This document shows, piece by piece, positions 13,334 through 23,992 of a stretch of 64,000 nt of DNA. Under the pieces are notes generated by a model. The model was not told the DNA's origin and did no database searches. It was given only the letters and a program-made list of their open reading frames with translations. The stretch is taken from NCBI GenBank assembly GCA_030272585.1, contig BSYQ01000012.1, positions 3,472,001 to 3,536,000 on the forward strand. The letters run 5' to 3'. Positions within the stretch are counted from its first letter, which is position 1; every line of letters starts with the position of its first letter. The translations under genes and the position numbers were made by a program. This stretch comes from Bryopsis sp. KO-2023 (lineage: Eukaryota; Chlorophyta; Ulvophyceae; Bryopsidales; Bryopsidaceae).

Positions 13334-14733
13334 CTTGTCGACGATGTTCGCCAAGTTGGTGCTGCGAGGCTAGACAGCACAGGGCTTTCCAACAGGGTCT
13401 CTCAAAGACAGCAGAAGAGATGAGCTTGACCGTAGGCTTTCGTCGAAGCTCGCGCTCGTTGCTTGTGTGTTGCCAAGAAACTCTGTGTTCGTAACTGTAA
13501 AAGTTCTGGGTTTCAAGAGCAAGAAAACTTCTTCCTCCAGAATCCCGCACTGATATGCAATCGACAGTTGCTGTCCACCACTGTCTGGGTACGAGGTAAC
13601 GCCAATGCAATAGATATGAAATCCGAGTTCTCCTGTGAAAACACAAAACGCGCGTATCCTAAGTTTTTTCTGTTGATAAATAGTTCGCCTGGAACTTGTC
13701 ACAAGAGGTTCCGCGGCCGAAAGAGTGCGGAAAGGAATGCGCAATGGTGGAACACCAGCCCTGCGTGCGACTTCGCGGGAGGGTGAAAGTGTCGTGCGCG
13801 GCCACCATCAACAGTTGGGTTCGTCGGTGGAGTGATAAGCTGGTGGGGGAAAGCGCACTATGAAAAGCTTATCGAACCATTGGACGAAAGGGCCAATGGC
13901 GACTGCGTTGTTGTTGTTGTTTTTTAAAAGCCTCTTGCTTTTGTCGTCCGTGAGAACAACTGCGTGGGGCTGCGCTATCACGTGGTACTTGGAACAGTGC
14001 CGTACGCTTTCTCTGTGACCTCATGCGTAAACCACAACCTGGGGCGCACAGAGGGACGGCGGGTCTGACATGCGGATACGGGCAAATTCTGTGCGTTCTC
14101 AATTCAATTACATTACATTATTATTCTGTGCGTTTTCACGCCCGAAAGGAAGAGATTTCTTGGGAGGGATGAATTTTGAAACAAGATCTTTCATACTCTG
14201 AAATCTGTTACTTGTTTCATAATGGATACTCTCCTTCTGGCATAATCACTTGAGAGAGGATTGGGGGAAAAGGGATGTCAAGCTGCACGTAAAGCCAAAG
14301 GTACACCACAAATGAAGACAGGATCAAGCCCTGTTTAGCCAAGCACCACAAAATAGCGTGCGTGGAGATTCCCTGTGCTATCACCCGTACAATTTTGTCC
14401 GTGAAAACTTCTCAGTCATGATGAAGAATGCGGCCACACCTTTCCCGTAGTGTTACATTTACAACCCTTGGATTGTAAATCTGTCGGAGCCGTTGAAGCC
14501 TATTGGTGTTTTTTCTCAAGAAAATAGCTCATTTGGTTGAATGCTACTCTCAGTGGCATTGGGGAGTTTTGGTGGATATCGATTTCGCTCAAAGACAGCT
14601 TATTCAGAGATTCAGTGTTCGTGATTTGACCTTGCCGACAATTTAGAACGTCCCATCCCTATAATTGTTGTCATATTCATCTTCTGAATTTCGCTAAGGC
14701 GTGTAAGTCAGTCGATGCTATTAATAGAGGGTC
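13334..14733. other. Region upstream of strawberry notch; no gene resolved
   Basis: Open frames here are short and overlap on both strands without splice support. The part near 13334-13900 is GC-richer and probably holds the promoter and 5' UTR of the strawberry-notch gene. From 14100 to 14700 the sequence is AT-rich and nothing was recognised. Confidence 0.5.
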
Positions 14734-15145
14734 TCACTGTTTTTGGAGAGATCTTGAAACTAAGCTGCCTGCCAGCCTGTTGTCGTCCAGGACATGGCAT
14801 TTCTGGTGCATCTCCCTCAACCTCAGGCACTCGGTCAATTCATCTTGGTTCCAAACAGTGCGCTCCCCAGTGCACTCTCCTTCTTTCCCTGATGAGAATG
14901 ACAGTAAACCCGTTTGAGTCAGAGTCAGACTTCCAGACGGATTGTATGCCTGCCATTCTGGCATCCAATCAAAATGAATAACACTGTGATCAGCTCTCCT
15001 TAAATTCACCTTACATTCTCACTGATGCACTGGCTGGCAATCCCTCTGGCAATAAATCTTGGTGTGCACAGATGGCACCCATCACTTTCAGAAAAACCAC
15101 CACCTTGGTGAGAGTGGTGTCCCCCGCATTGATCACCACAGACTG
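14734..15145 (-). CDS. Possible small gene of unknown function (unresolved exons)
   Basis: Two pieces look weakly coding on the minus strand. One opens after a good acceptor (ttcctttcag, about 15146) and encodes SVVINAGDTTLTKVVVFLK followed by a hydrophilic stretch, with a stop near 15015. The other, 15009-14734, reads HSVIHFDWMPEWQAYNPSG and ends at a stop. They cannot be joined without an intron of only about 39 nt, so they may be separate exons, or one may be untranslated. A possible first exon lies near 15640-15450. No family was recognised. Confidence 0.25.
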
Positions 15146-15902
15146 TGTATCTGAAAGGAAAAAGAACAGAAGAGAAACAAACTCTGAAGGGGTGCAAAGC
15201 AATATTGAAGATTGGCTGACTGGTTTCTGGTCTGAAAAAAAAAAGCAAGGAAATAGCATTTTTTTTCGCAATTTGCTTGCTTTTTTAATTATTCGGCGTT
15301 CACCGCCACCCCGCAAAAGTTATCTCCCTAGCAAACGTTCCTATGCCGCCAGCGACGTCAGGAGGCTACCTGAAGAGATCAAGCAAGCACAAGAGAGATG
15401 ATGTGGTGTCGGACACAGATTGCGGCGTTCATCGAGGTGGAGCCAATGGCGGTGGTGAGCTTTCGCGTACCTTTCATTCTATCCACACCAGCTAGAGGTG
15501 ACGACTCGCTGGGACTGCACAACGACAAGCCAAGAGCGATTCGGAGAATGATGTTGTGGGTGTGACTGATTTCCAGGCAGGATCTGGTCGAGAGATAATT
15601 CATTGGTTTCAAATTAATCCCATGGACTGCACCCATGTACCACTATCACCTCCAAAAGAATCCCTTTAAAAAACACCACCACATGTAACAAATCATGCAG
15701 ACCCCATGTCAAATCCCTGATCAATAAAAAATAAACCACAGAAAAATCCCCGACAATCCTACTGCAAAAGAATGAACTTCCTGAAAGACCCAATCGATCA
15801 TAGCTCCACAAAGGAAACACCGCACAGAGGCAGAACTCAAATCGCCTTTTCCCAGGCTTTCAGAACATAAAGAATACCATCAGCAGCAATAATAACATAT
15901 CT

Positions 15903-17570
15903 TTAGCGGAAAAATGCCATGTGCCTGCTGGGGAAATACGGGGTCGAAGCAATTGGCTTTTGGGTCCTCTCCGATTTTTCTTTTTTCCCTTCTGCTCGTT
16001 TAGCATTCCTCCATTTTCTCAACCACTCCTCCACGACATACAACAGTTTTTTGCCTCTCTCCTCTTGACTCATCACCGCGTCGATTTTCCCAGATTTTTG
16101 CAATTGCCCGTCCTCCATGTAGGCGACATGAGTAAGCCAAGGCTCAATTCCGTCGAAAATATGGGTGGCGTAGACAATGGTGGCCCCTCGAGTTTCACAC
16201 TCTTGTTTCAGGAATTCCAGCAAATCCAGCCGCCCAATCACATCCATATCGACGGTGATTTCGTCCAACAGCAGAACCTGGAAAAAGGCGTTCAGCTTAG
16301 TTCCTTTTTTTTTGAGGGGAGGGTTGGAAAACAAGGCTATGGTGCCAACAATATGATTTCTCCTATTTTCTTTAAAAAAATTAGGAAAAAGAGCACAGCG
16401 ACAGTTTCGATGGTTAGCATCAAATATTCGGTGTAAAAAAGAAAACATCAAGGAAGCTGCCTGGGTGCTTAACTGGGAGGTGTCAGGGAATAACTCAGAA
16501 TTTAAGAAAGAAAGCAAAATCAGACCCTCTATCTTCGCATCGACACACTGGCTCAAAAAGTTTAGGCCTAGGTGATAAAACAAATTTACCTGGAACGGTT
16601 TCAACAAGCCGAGGCAAATTTGCACCCTTCTACGTTGGCCATCGGACACCGAATGCATTTTCCATGACAGATCGATATCCAAAAGCTTCAGCAGCATTTC
16701 ACGTCGAACGGGGTCCACATTTTCCACCCCAAAAATCATCGTTTCCGCACTGATGTCACCTATCAATTGAAAGTGAAACCCAACCAAAGTTTAAAAAGGT
16801 AGTCAGGGCAGTTTGGCGAAACTGTCTGGAGCACAGATGGCAAAAAACAACGGATTCATCCTCAAACAAATAATAGCATCAGCACTCTAATAGGAGATTT
16901 CGACACCTCATTTTCCCACCTTGCAGTGGCAGATCAAATCCAGCTGAACCGACGTTCCTTCTCCATGTGCTGCCCATGAAAGTCAACTTCCCGGTGCAAG
17001 ACAATTGCAAATCAGAAAAGGGAGTTCTTCCCAAAATTCTGATGTCATCCTCTGGCACCATGTACTGTCCAGCAAGAACCTTTTCCAAAAGATGAAAAAA
17101 CCTCCTTTCAAACGCTATCTAACTATTCTTTTTCAATTCAATGAATTGAAAAAGGAATATTCTGATCCCAGCGGATAAGATGGGGTATAAGGTTCAGCCG
17201 TCCTTTTCAGGAAACAATTATGAGATGAAAATTAGAAATTGGCTTCCAGGAGAATCTGTTCTCCAAAATTATATATAAAAAGTGCCCAAAACGGAAATGA
17301 AGAATTCGAATAACACAGAAAGATTCACAAGACTCCCTGGGAAACCCATAAACACCAGAAAAACACCTGTAAAACTGTGGTTTTTCCAGATCCATTCGCT
17401 CCAGCCAGCAAACAACGACTTCCTTTGGGCAGCTTCAGAGTGAAGTCTTTGATGACGGGCTCGCTTCCTGGAAAGCTGAATCGAAGCGAGTTCGCCTCGA
17501 CAGCGTTATCTTCGCCGTCGGCGTGAGTTCCGTTGGGCAAAGCCACGGCCTGCGGCGCTTCCGTCCTCAT
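15903..17570 (-). CDS. Soluble ABC ATPase, CAF16 / ABCI19-20-21 type
   Basis: ABC-type ATPase without membrane segments; yeast CAF16 is linked to the CCR4-NOT complex and the plant ABCI19-21 proteins to cytokinin responses. Exons 17570-17367, 17079-16920, 16759-16590 and 16277-15903 join in phase to 302 residues. Seen: Walker A GANGSGKTT (about residues 57-65), the family form of the signature SDGQRRRVQICLGLLKP, Walker B with VLLLDEITVDMDV, then VYATHIFDGIEPW, a hallmark of this subfamily. The C-terminus PSRHMAFFR closely resembles the plant end SSRQMAYYR. The start is the first Met in an open exon (MRTEAPQ) just before a divergent GGCCAC-rich spacer. A stray copy of exon 2 lies at 27361-27460. 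Molecular partner in this organism is unknown. Confidence 0.95.
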
Positions 17571-17799
17571 TGTAACTCAGCTTCTTTGTTGAGATATATT
17601 TTTTTCCTTTCTGGGGTGAATGGAGTGGTGGATTCACAGTTGAGTTACCATTCAAAGTTTTCAGTAGTTTATAAAACGTTCGGTCGCTTAGTAAAAGTGA
17701 CAAGATATAATGTAAAAATGTAATTCACTTTTTTCTGGAGTTTTTTTGGATGTTGGGCTGGGTCCACACTTGATAAAATCAGATCAGGAATCCTGATTT

Positions 17800-18190
17800 T
17801 TTTTTTGTGGCCCATTGTGGCCCCCCAAAAAAAGTCTCGAGCACATTTTCGGGCCACAAAAGGACGAAAACGTTAATTTCTCAGATAAATTTTGGGCCAC
17901 AAAAGGGCCACATTCAAGATAACTCCACAAAACTCACAACCAACAGAGATGAATCAATTTTGCGTGTGGCACCTTGAAATTTGTAAGTTGGGCCACATTC
18001 TCATTTTTTGGTACATATTTGGGTCAGAAAAGGGCCACAAGAAGGTGAAATAGTCAAATTCAGGGCCACTTTTGGGCCAACAAAATTGAAAAAAAAATAC
18101 ACTGATCAGGATTCGAAAGGTCGAAAATCACAGTGCTGGCAGCAATTACAAATCATGGTGTACACTGAGTCAAAACTGTGAGGGCCACTG
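17800..18190. repeat. Cluster of GGCCAC / GTGGCC words in the ABC-CHY spacer
   Basis: About ten GGCCAC or GTGGCC words occur in under 400 bp, several as GGGCCACA followed by AAAGG (for example near 17863, 17891 and 17905). Spacing is irregular and the bases between are AT-rich. The cluster lies between the ABC ATPase start (17570) and the CHY gene stop (18264). It may be a diverged minisatellite or a group of binding sites. Confidence 0.6.
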
Positions 18191-18263
18191 CAGCCAAAAA
18201 AGATAAAATACACCCCCTCCCAATCCAACAGTCGTTTTTTTTTCTTCTTCTTCCTCTCAGGCT

Positions 18264-21232
18264 CTACGTCCCCTCGGCCGAAGGGGCCGTTTTGCTTTTC
18301 GCCTTCGGACCCACCCTTTTAGCTTTGTTAGATTTCGTCTTCTTTTTCGAATTTTTATACTTCTTAGCATCCCTCCTGTCCAGCCTGTTTTTATCCCGAC
18401 ACCCTTGGCCCCCTTCCCAAAACCTAGTTTTCCTCCCGGAAGGATTAGCGCCCGTCCCAGCCAGTTTCTTATCGCAGCCCTTGCATTTTTCCCCTAAAGC
18501 TTGTTCCATGGAGCAATATCCACACACCATTCGAACTGCCCATTTCATCTCGTGGCCATCCGTTCCCAGTTCATGACACAAATCGCAGGGAAACCTCATA
18601 CCACAGCAAGGAAATCGCAGCCAGCGGTGAGAGTGCCTGTAATGCTGGCAAGTTCCTTTGTTCGGCAAGGGCTCCCCAGCCTTCAGAGGGACTTGGAAAG
18701 CCATGTGCTGATTCTTACTAGGTTTGGGATCTTGCGTTGATTTCAGTGTTTTCTTCTTTGCCACCTGAATTGGAAATACCACTGACCAGTTGATTCAAGA
18801 AATTCAAAACGAATTGTCAAATGCTGTCGGGTGCTCCCAGAAAAAGGTGAAGTATTAAATCAAAGATGCAGAATTCGCAAGTATGCCTGGAGCGCACATA
18901 CCAAGGATCTGCTGAATTTGATTCTCTTGTTTTGAAACGATTGTACCATTACAAGGGAAGTCCCTTTCCTTTAACCCTCCCACCTTTTCTTCCGACTTGG
19001 GGACCAGCGACACCCCTCCATATTTAACCATCATAGCTTTCCCACATCGATTGCATCCTTTCCCAGCACCGGCCCCCACTTGCACCCCCCTCAACGAGGT
19101 CACCGCCCCACAGCTGCATTGCACCATGAAATGGCTGGGCAGCAGATCGACAGCCAGACAGGCATGGGGGGTAACCCATCCGAGGGAGTTGGACCTGTCG
19201 TGGATCATTTTGGGTTTGAAGGAAAGACTCCAGTCCTCGTGGCAAGCCGTGCAGGAGCCGAACGTGTCCCAAGATTTTGAGTTGCTTTGCTTGGTTTGGA
19301 GGACTGCTGGGGAGGAAACGGTGGCTACACTCGTTGCCTTGCATCTCGAGCAGGAAATCTGTTTTGTTTTTTTTCAATGTCCAGAGGGATTTGTAGCAAG
19401 AAAACTGAATTAGACGTGTGTATCTCTGATAACGAACCTTCATTTGACTGAGAAGTGGGAACATGTCTAGAACAAAGAGACAGTCAAAAAATTTTGTCGA
19501 TGAGTCCCCTTTCTGACACACACACCCCTCCAAAAAATTAGACTAAAAATCAAGTTTCATGTTTTCCATACCTGGAATGCTAATTGGAGTCCTTCCATCA
19601 CATCCACATCATCCAGTTGGAGCCCTTCCAAATCAACGCTGTAAGAATTTAAGGAAACTGAGCCAGTGTCTCCACCAAAAAAGTTGCCTTCGGTTTGATC
19701 CTCCTGGAAGCACCAAACCACTCTGTTACCATACTGGAGAAACTAGGAAAAATCAAACCATCAAGAAGAGAATCCAACTAACTTTCACAGAAAACACATT
19801 TCTGGGAAACACTGCTGGGCATAACCATGTTGAATAATCTTGAAGAAAATCTGGAAATCTTGTTCCAAAACTGACCCACCCCCCATCGCATGGTTGTGTG
19901 TTGCATTTTTTTTCAGTTCAATTTGTACCGTATCCACCTATATTATATATATTTTTTTCCTGTAGATATATTTAAATTGACGTGAAATTACGAGATCCTC
20001 CAAATACTATTGATGATCAAGATGTTTTTTGCAACCCAACCCACCTCCCCGTCAGACAAGTGCTCGTCTTCTTCCACCTCCTCGTGGTCTGACTGGGTCC
20101 CTTCCGAAGAATCGCTTTCCGAAGCATATTCCTCGTCGAAATCCATGTCTTGGTTGATATATCCCATCTCTTCCCCCGTTCCCTGGAACCCCTCCCCCTT
20201 TCTAACCACTTCGGCAATGTGGCCCTCCACAAATTTCAAAAGACACCTTCCAGCGTTCGATTTTCCCTTCACTTCAGCCGATTCCTTTCTCAAAACGCCA
20301 TCCACAAATATCCTGACGTTCCAAGGGAGGGGGGTCGACGGAGCCAGTCTGACCCACACCCCCAACCCCCCTGATTCCAAAACACTTGCCTCCCCGTTGA
20401 AAACCAAGGGCCCATCCTCCCAATCCGGATCACTTGGATCAATAGTGACAGAAAATCTGACCCTCGAAGAATCGAATTTTCTGCCTATTTCCTCACTAAT
20501 CCGGAAATTAGACTCTCCAAACCGCAATCTTATCATTGCTACCTCTTTCGCCAACGGCCCCGCAAGAGAGCTTTCCAATCGGGGGGAAGAAGTGGGTGAA
20601 TTTGGGCTGTTCTGTACAGGACTGCTTTCCGATTCTCCATCCTGACCACCCCCATCCAGACTTGTGGATGTGCTGTTACCACTGTCCTCCAGTTCGTCTC
20701 CAGCATTGGTTGGATTGACGATGGCGAATCTCCGTGCAGAAGCCCCAGTTTCATCCACAGATTCATAAGGCTCCAGGCAGCTGGGGACGCTGCTAATCAA
20801 ATCAACAAAATGGCTCCTTGCATAGAGCAAAACGCCATCCAGCAGGAAGCCAGACTTCACCGCCCCCACGTTCTTCTCCCAATACCCCTTCAAGTCCAGG
20901 GAAATTTTTTCACACAAGATCTGTGGCAAGTCTTGATTCACCACAGATATTTGGAGCGATTTTGCTGACCCCTTTTCTGGAAATCTTCCAGCCCCAATCT
21001 GATTCACAAACGACAATATGCCCTCCTCCAGACGCAAGCGCAACTCCAAGCAATTCGCGTCGTAGGCATAAGCTGATTCCGGAGCGGATACGGTAACAGT
21101 GACCGTCACAGGGAATGGGGACACCTGTGTGGTTCCTGGCTTGGTTTTCCTGAGGGATAGAGCTTTCCCGTATTGCCCCTTCAAAGCCAATAATTCAGAT
21201 TGCAGCACCTTCAATGCTCCTTTATCGTCCAT
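18264..21232 (-). CDS. CHY zinc-finger protein with RWD-like N-terminus and acidic middle
   Basis: Exons 21232-20045, 19703-19572, 19358-18902 and 18730-18264 give 747 residues. The acceptor at 18730 is the one that keeps phase; a better-looking acceptor at 18764 would break the frame. The C-terminus has a CHY finger (about residues 620-680): CQHYRHSHRWLRFPCCG, then FPCDLCHE, then MVCGYCSMEQ and CKGC. It is followed by FWEGGQGCRDKNR and a Lys-rich tail; this layout matches a conserved family of long CHY proteins known from fungi. Two earlier Cys pairs (ISCSRCK with GSCTACHED; VQCSCG with GCNRCGK) suggest further zinc sites. The N-terminal 150 residues look RWD-like, and an Asp/Glu/Ser-rich stretch follows. 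It faces the MAPKKK across a 576-bp divergent spacer. The biochemical role is not known. Confidence 0.88.
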
Positions 21233-21808
21233 GCGCCAACAAGCTCTCGAAAACTTTTCTCGAAATCACATTGGATGATTGCTCTATAAAAACGGTAGGT
21301 GACATGGTGTGTCGCTGAAGTGAAGCTAGTGGGAAGGTCCTGACATAATGCCTCGACAATCTCCTTTGGAGGAAAAACGAAATGGGGCCATTTTGGTTGG
21401 GCCGAACCAACACGTGCTGGCATCGAAGCTCCTGTTTTCAGTGCAACGACCGCCAACAACACAACACTCAACGCCCAACAGCATCACAAAAGATAGCTGC
21501 CAAAAAAAGCTGTCAGTCAGCCTTTCACCCTACCTTCCTGACCGTTGCAGGAACAAACGTCAAACGCCAAGGTACAAATCCCAACACAAGGAAAATGCAC
21601 GTAAGATCAACAGGCGCACTATAGTTGACGGTTGAGCGTATCGACTCTATGCGTTCAGCTTTATTCGTGCCTGGGGAAGACGTCTCCGTGAAAGTCGTCG
21701 TTCTGATCCCGAGCGGCGGTGCATGCATGTCCGCATGTCTAAGCATCTTTGTGTGTCTTTTCCAGAAAGAAAACTCGCACGGTATTGGCTGCAACCACTG
21801 CGCAAACC
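21233..21808. promoter_or_regulatory. Divergent intergenic spacer (CHY gene / MAPKKK)
   Basis: The 576 bp between two start codons on opposite strands must contain both promoters and 5' UTRs. No convincing TATA box was seen. The assignment is positional. Confidence 0.5.
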
Positions 21809-23734
21809 ATGGGAAACGTGTGTTCCACGATCGAAACAGGCAGCCCCAAGGAATCCAACAATCCTTGCGGGGACGTCATGATATTCGCCGACGGAATAAA
21901 ACCCCTCGATCATCACACCACAATCATTCCCCTTTCTTCTGATAGCATTATCCGAGTCCCGCAAGCTCCCCCTCCCCACTTGACGATTTCCGTTAAGGAT
22001 AGTAGCGCGCTTGGGGACATTCAAATCGAAGTTCCGGAACTAATAGAACTGAATGGATGCGGGAGTAGCAAGCAAAGTGAACCTGGTCGGCGAGGGAATG
22101 AGAGTAGGCCACTTCCCAGAATCAAGATACCGGAAGTCGAGCCCGCCATTTGGAGGAGAGGCATTGAAGAAATAGAAAACGTCGCCCCACTGCATGAAGA
22201 CGAACATCAAGAATTCGATTCGGAACGACCCCTTCAGTGGAAGAGGGGGGAGCTAATCGGGGCCGGCGCATATGGCAGGGTGTATTTAGGTCTGAACGAG
22301 AATACTGGGCGCTTGATGGCGGTGAAACAGGTTCCCATGCCCAACGACGAATCGTCTAAAGCTAGCAAAGCAAAGGTAGCAGAACATGTGCAAGGATTGG
22401 AGGCAGAAGTGGGAGTTTTGAAAGAATTCAAGCACCCAAACATCGTGCGATACTTGGGGACCGAGCTCGATGGGGATAATTTGAACATATTCCTGGAGTA
22501 TGTGGCTGGCGGCTCAGTTGCATCTTTGCTGTCCAAATTTGGAACGTTTCAAGAGAACCTTATTCGTGTTTTCACGAGGCAAATCTTGACAGGGCTGGAG
22601 TTCCTTCACCAGAACAAAATCGCCCACCGTGATATCAAAGGGGGTAACATACTGGTGGATCATGTTGGTGTGGTTAAGCTGGCTGATTTTGGTGCAAGTA
22701 AAACCATCGAAAATCTAGTGACAATGAACACGGGGTTCAAATCGCTGAAAGGAACGCCATATTGGATGGCGCCTGAAGTTATCAAGCAAACTGGTGAGCA
22801 ACCCATCCTTCATGGGTCAATTTGAAATACAGCTGACCCGTAGCAAATCGCGTCTCTGGCCTCCTCGCCAACATCCCAGCAGAAAAGATCAATGTTTTTG
22901 AACTTTTCCTCGAACTAGTTTTCGTGTCTGTTTGCAGGTCATGGACGCCAAGCTGATATTTGGTCGGTGGGATGCACCGTCATCGAAATGGCGACTGGGA
23001 AGCCCCCCTGGAGCGAGGTTTCAAACAACGTGACAGTCATGTTTCACATTGCTTCGGCGAAAGGCCCTCCCCCAATCCCCAGCTCGCTTTCCCCAGAGGG
23101 GGAAGACTTTCTCAGGTTGTGTTTCGATCGAAATCCTAAACAACGCCCCAACGCCACGAGGCTGCTGAAGCATCCCTTCGTTGCGGACGCCAGATTGGCA
23201 TCGCCAGTGCATCGCCAACCAGTGTCCGCCCCGAGCCACCCTCCAGCTCCCCCTCCCTTCTCCAAAGAGCGCGAGGAGCAACATCAACGCCCAATCGCGG
23301 TGGCAGAAGTTAAAATTGATATGATCGAGCCAAGCGGAGATTCTGTTTCTGACCCTGACATGGAAATAGACATGTCCGAACACAAGCCTATCGTCGCAGA
23401 TAACGTTGGGGACTCGGTGGGAGGGGCGGCTGACGACTTTGAAGACACAACATTGACAGAAAGCGTCTCAAAACACGTCGAGCTGGCATCTTGCGGCTCT
23501 GAAACGGCGTCGAAGGACATCGAGGCTTTTGTTGACAAAGTGAACGAGAACGCCATCAAAGATACGCTTCGTCTTTCGCAGCCGTTCATGCATGGCACCC
23601 TCGATGCCGACTGTGATACGAGCGATACTGAGGAAAACGTTATGGAAAAGCAGCAACAGTGGGCGGACGATTTGAAGATGGAGTTGGAGGAAATGAAACA
23701 GCATTGCATGGCGCTGACGACCACAGCAAAGTAG
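21809..23734 (+). CDS. MAP kinase kinase kinase, ANP/NPK1-like, with N-terminal acylation motif
   Basis: Ser/Thr kinase at the top of a MAPK cascade. Two exons, 21809-22793 and 22938-23734, join in phase to 593 residues. Kinase landmarks: GAGAYGRVYLG (about 151-161), AVKQV with the catalytic Lys (about 172), HRDIKGGNILVD (about 273-284), DFGASK, GTPYWMAPEV and ADIWSVGCTVIEMATG; the domain ends near HPFV (about 407). The GTPYWMAPEV form and an activation loop with FKSLKGTPYW fit the plant ANP/NPK1 and MEKK group. The start MGNVCS is chosen because it has Gly at position 2 and Cys at position 5, the pattern for myristoylation and palmitoylation; an in-frame extension upstream has no ATG. The tail of about 185 residues is acidic and Ser-rich. 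Substrates are unknown. Confidence 0.93.
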
Positions 23735-23992
23735 CTCAATGTGTTTTAGATAAGCGGGGAGGTTTTGTAGTCGGCAGCTTGAAGCCACTAGGATGGTACA
23801 GTTCAATAACACACTAGAGCTCACAGTTGAGGGAAGTGGGGATTGGGGCTTCGTTGTTTTTCTTGTTAAGGAGAAGAATGGTTAATGGTTCAGTTAATGG
23901 TTTTCACACTTGTAATTCAGACAGACTGACTTGCTGCCCTTGAAAAAAATCCTGTCCATCATCCTTTCGCAGTTTTTCGACCGAGGATCAAA

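Noticed and set aside
15015..15145. Alba-like DNA/RNA-binding domain (VVINAGDTTLTKVVVFLK)
   Set aside because: The hydrophobic pattern recalls Alba proteins, but the preceding strand and helix (KPLFFYVNLA-type) are missing in all frames upstream.
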